Part shown: piece by piece, positions 6,283-10,132 of the stretch
Layout: each line of letters begins with the position of its first letter
Position numbering within the stretch: the stretch's first letter is position 1
Origin: CAZPAV01 sp964584755
GTDB taxonomy: Bacteria; Actinomycetota; Acidimicrobiia; Spongiisociales; UBA5794
NCBI GenBank assembly: GCA_964584755.1
Contig: CAZPAV010000068.1
Span: forward strand, 1-10,132
Reading direction: 5' to 3'
DNA length: 10,132 nt
The notes under the pieces: generated by a model
What the model was told of the DNA's origin: nothing
Database searches by the model: none
Seen by the model: only the letters and a program-made list of their open reading frames with translations
Translations under genes and position numbers: made by a program

Positions 6283-7581
6283 ATGACCGACCCCACCGCC
6301 ACCGAACGCACCGACCCCCGGGCCCTGCGGGTGCTGGAGCGGTATCGCGGGTTGCGTGATGGGGGGGCGGATCCGCATGAGTGGCCGTATGCGTGGCGGT
6401 CGGAGTTGAACCGTGGCGGGTTCCGGGCGGTGGATTTCCTGATGGCGGAGGTGGTGGAGCAGGGGAAGTGCATCGGGTGTGCGTCGTGTGTGACGATCTG
6501 CCCGGTGGATGTCTTCGATTACGTGGCGGAGCGTCCGGTGGATGCCCGTAGCGACGCGTGTGTGCTGTGTGTGTTGTGCGCCGAGGTGTGTCCGGTGCTC
6601 CGGCCGGTGGACAAGGATCTGGGTGAGTTGGTGGGGTTCCGGCCGCCGGCGATCGACGTGGGGTATGGACGGTACAGCTACGGGGTGTACGCCCGTGCGG
6701 CGGATCCGGAGATCCGGGGGCGGGGTCAGGACGGGGGGATGGTGTCGGCGTTGCTCGTCCACGGGTTGGAGACGGGGACCTTGGCGGGCGCGGTGTTGGG
6801 GGACGTGGATCCGGATCGGCCGCAGGTGGGTCGGCACACGTTGGCGACGTCCCGTCCGGAGGTGCTGGCGTGCGCCGGTTCGCGGTACACGTACTCGCCG
6901 AACACCTTGGCGTTGCAGGAGGCGATGCATCGGGAGGTGTCGCCCCTGGCGGTGGTGGGGGTGCCGTGTCAGGTCGACGGGGTGCGGTTGCAGCAGAACT
7001 CGTCGATCCGGTTGTCGATGGCCGACTGGTACCGGGATCACGTCGCGCTCGTCGTCGGCCTGTTCTGCTCGGAGTCCTTCACGCACGAGTCGATCGGCAA
7101 GTTGGCGGAGATGCTCGAGGTGGAGCCGCACCGGATCGAGAACATCAACATCAAGGGGAAGGTGGTGGTGCGTCTCGACGACGGGGAGGTGCGGACGACG
7201 TCGCTGCGCCGGTACCGCGAGTGGGCCCGTCCCGCGTGCCTGTACTGCCTGGATTACGGGGCGGAGAACGCGGATCTCGCCGCTGGGGGTATCGGGCTCG
7301 ACGGCTGGACCTTCACCCTGGTGCGGTCGGAGGCGGGGCATCGGGCGTTCCAGGCGGCGATCGACGACGGGTGGATCGAGACCCGGCCGCTGGAGGACGA
7401 ACCGCGGGGGATGATGCTGCTGGAGAAGCTCTCGGCGGCGAAGAAGGCGAACCGGCCGCTGCCGGCGCAGATGCCGAGCCTGCCGGAACGGGAGGCGTTG
7501 GGCTGGGTGGATCCCAAGACGTTCTACACGAAGGGCCCGGGGGCGCCCGCCGGCGACGAGGGGAACGGAGGTCGACCATGA
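6283..7581 (+). CDS. FrhB-like iron-sulfur flavoprotein (coenzyme F420 hydrogenase/dehydrogenase beta subunit family)
   Basis: This is a 432-residue redox subunit. Residues 63-103 form a two-cluster ferredoxin domain: Cys63/66/69/73 and Cys93/96/99/103, each CxxCxxCxxxCP. The FrhB/FdhB region follows, with RGQDGGMVSALL (147-158), VGVPCQVDGVR (Cys229), FCSES (Cys262) and CLYCLDYGAENAD (Cys319, Cys322). Those cysteines typically bind a further 4Fe-4S cluster, and the fold binds FAD. In F420 hydrogenase and related enzymes this subunit exchanges electrons with F420. Here its stop overlaps the korA start (ATGA), so it probably acts as the electron-exit subunit of the 2-oxoacid oxidoreductase. Ferredoxin or a quinone-linked partner instead of F420 cannot be excluded. 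Leucine codons are rich in TTG and third positions in G, unlike korB and the permease. Confidence 0.88.
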   Translation: MTDPTATERTDPRALRVLERYRGLRDGGADPHEWPYAWRSELNRGGFRAVDFLMAEVVEQGKCIGCASCVTICPVDVFDYVAERPVDARSDACVLCVLCAEVCPVLRPVDKDLGELVGFRPPAIDVGYGRYSYGVYARAADPEIRGRGQDGGMVSALLVHGLETGTLAGAVLGDVDPDRPQVGRHTLATSRPEVLACAGSRYTYSPNTLALQEAMHREVSPLAVVGVPCQVDGVRLQQNSSIRLSMADWYRDHVALVVGLFCSESFTHESIGKLAEMLEVEPHRIENINIKGKVVVRLDDGEVRTTSLRRYREWARPACLYCLDYGAENADLAAGGIGLDGWTFTLVRSEAGHRAFQAAIDDGWIETRPLEDEPRGMMLLEKLSAAKKANRPLPAQMPSLPEREALGWVDPKTFYTKGPGAPAGDEGNGGRP

Positions 7582-9334
7582 CGGTGCGGGCCGGGGAGCG
7601 GCTCACCGACGTGAACCTCATGGTGGCGGGTCAGGGCGGCGACGGGTCGTTGACGGTGATCACCCTGTTGGGGAACCTGCTGGCCCGCAGCGGCTTCCAC
7701 CTGTATCTCGCCCGGAACGTGGCGTCCCGCATCAAGGGGGGGCACGCCGCGGCGATGCTGCGCGGCTCGCTGGTGCCCCGCGGCGGGATCGGCGACCGGG
7801 TCGACGTGTTCATGGCCTTCGACGCCGAGGCGATCGTCAAGGGCGCGGGACGGCTCGCTCCGGAGGCGATCGTCGTGTTCGACTCCTCGGCGGGGCCGCT
7901 CCCGCAGGGGCATCTGCCGGAGGGGGTGACCCTGCTGGAGGTGCCCTTCGCCCGGCTCGCGGTGCGGGACCTGCGTCGGGACCTGTTCAAGAACAGCTTC
8001 GGGTTCGGGGTGCTGACCCGCCTCCTGTCGGTGTCCGACGAGGAGGCCGCGGCGGTCCTCGAGGCCCGTTTCGCCCGCCGCCCGGAGCTCGTGGCGGCGA
8101 ACCTGCGGGCGTTGCGCGCCGGGTTCGCCTACGCCGACGAGCACGGAATCGGCGAGGGTGCCGGCCCCCGGGCCCTCGGTCGCCAGGAGCGTGACGAGCG
8201 GATCTTCATCTCGGGGAACGAGGCGCTGGCGTACGGGTTCCTCGTCGCCGGCGGCCGCTTCTACGTCGGCTACCCCATCACCCCGGCGTCGGAGATCCTC
8301 GCCTGGCTGGCCCGGCACCTCCCCGCCTTCGACGGGATCGCCGTCCAGGCCGAGGACGAGCTGGCGGCGGTGAACATGGCGCTCGGCGCGGCCATGACCG
8401 GCACCCGGGCGATGGTGGCGACCTCCGGGCCGGGCATCGCCCTCATGCAGGAGGGCATCGGTCACGCCGGCGCGGCGGAGATCCCACTCGTGGTCGTGGA
8501 CTGCCAGCGGGGAGGACCCTCCACGGGTATGCCGACGAAACCCGAGCAGAGCGACCTGGGCATGCTCGTCCACGGCGGGAACGGCGACTTCCCTCGCATC
8601 GTCCTCGCCCCCGGCGACCCGACCGACTGCTTCGAGCTCGGGGTCGTGGCGACGAACCTCGCGCAACGTCTCCAGGGACCGGTGTACGTCGCGCTCGACC
8701 AGGCCGTCTCCCAGGACGCGATGACCGTCCCTCCCTTCGATCCCGCCACCGTCACCGTCACCGCCCCGAAACGCCTCGACGCCGCCGCCGTCGCCACCCT
8801 CGGCGCATACCGCCGCTACCAGGTCACCGCCGACGGGATCTCCCCCTGGGTCGTCCCCGGCACCCCCGGAGGCATGAGCCTCGTCACCGGCAACGAACAC
8901 GACGAATGGGGACTCGTCTCCACCGAACCCGCCAACCGGATCGCCCAGGTCGACAAACGGGCCCGCAAGGTCGCGACGCTCCGCGGCGACCTCCCGCCGG
9001 GACGTCGCTTCGGGAACCCCGACGCCACCGTCGGCGTCGTCGGCTTCGGCATGGAGACCGGCGTGATGCGGGAGGCCGCCGAGCGTCTCGCCGCCGCCGG
9101 GTCGCCCGTCGCCGGCCTCCAACTCCGCACCCTCTTCCCGGTCCTCGACGAGACCCTCGCCTTCATCGCCGCATGCGACCGCACCGTCGTGGTCGAACAC
9201 AACGCCGAAGGTCAACTCCGCGACCTCCTCGTCGCCGCCGGCGCCCCCACCGACCGCCTCCGCAGCATCCTCCGCTACGACGGGATCCCGCACCGACCCG
9301 GAGAGCTCGCCGCCCGCATCCGGGAGGAGACCGC

Positions 9335-9338
<4 letters not shown>
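7578..9338 (+). CDS. korA: 2-oxoacid:ferredoxin oxidoreductase, fused gamma-alpha subunit
   Basis: This 586-residue cytosolic protein is a fusion of two subunits. Residues 11-185 are the gamma domain, starting with VAGQGGDGS (16-24), with a Rossmann-like CoA-side role. Residues about 208-586 are the alpha (pyrimidine-binding) domain with GYPITPASE (231-239), QAEDELAAVNMALGAAMTG (257-275), ATSGPG (281-286), RGGPSTGMPTKPEQSDL (311-327) and TGNEHDEWG (437-445). This layout matches the KorA of aerobic actinomycetes such as Mycobacterium. With KorB the enzyme oxidises a 2-oxoacid, probably 2-oxoglutarate, with CoA to an acyl-CoA and CO2, reducing a low-potential carrier. The ATG at 7578 has GGAGGT (7567-7572) 5 bases upstream. 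The frame is open far upstream inside the FrhB-like gene, but that part is a shadow. Substrate choice is inferred from resemblance. Confidence 0.94.

Positions 9339-10132
<794 letters not shown>

Overview
The window is very GC-rich, with C or G in nearly every third codon position, GTG starts beside ATG, compact operons joined by ATGA overlaps, and few recognisable -35 elements. The gene content fits a high-GC actinomycete: an F420-type flavoprotein subunit, a fused gamma-alpha KorA, and a GlnA-like amine ligase. An acidimicrobial-type Actinomycetota member is a reasonable guess, but I cannot prove the lineage from the sequence. The right end runs into an almost pure C tract that looks like an assembly or sequencing artefact at a contig end.

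Left part (1-3950, minus strand): one operon reading right to left. It holds a glutamine-synthetase-like ligase, an SDR-family dehydrogenase, an aldehyde dehydrogenase, and a class I glutamine amidotransferase cut by the window edge. The last gene overlaps its neighbour by ATGA. Together they suggest a gamma-glutamylation pathway for an amine. The amine is capped with glutamate, an alcohol group is oxidised to an aldehyde (SDR), the aldehyde is oxidised to an acid (ALDH), and glutamate is released by the amidotransferase. The ligase has Trp where true glutamine synthetases carry the ammonium-site Glu. The SDR+ALDH pair points to an amino alcohol such as ethanolamine, which is my inference.

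Middle (3951-6224): a divergent intergenic region with a strong dyad overlapping candidate promoters on both strands. It is followed on the plus strand by a 19-codon leader ORF, a MerB-like organomercurial-lyase homologue whose start overlaps the leader stop, and an APC-superfamily amino acid/amine permease. No other mer genes are present. The permease may serve the divergent amine operon.

Right part (6283-10132, plus strand): a three-gene operon with ATGA overlaps. It encodes an FrhB-like iron-sulfur flavoprotein with two ferredoxin clusters, a fused gamma-alpha 2-oxoacid:ferredoxin oxidoreductase subunit (KorA) and the ThDP-binding beta subunit (KorB, 3' end lost). The arrangement suggests a CoA-dependent 2-oxoacid oxidoreductase that passes electrons through the FrhB-like subunit, possibly to coenzyme F420. 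Codon choice changes sharply within this operon, from G-ending/TTG-rich in the FrhB-like gene to almost entirely C-ending in korB.

I see no tRNA, rRNA, CRISPR array, insertion sequence or attachment site.
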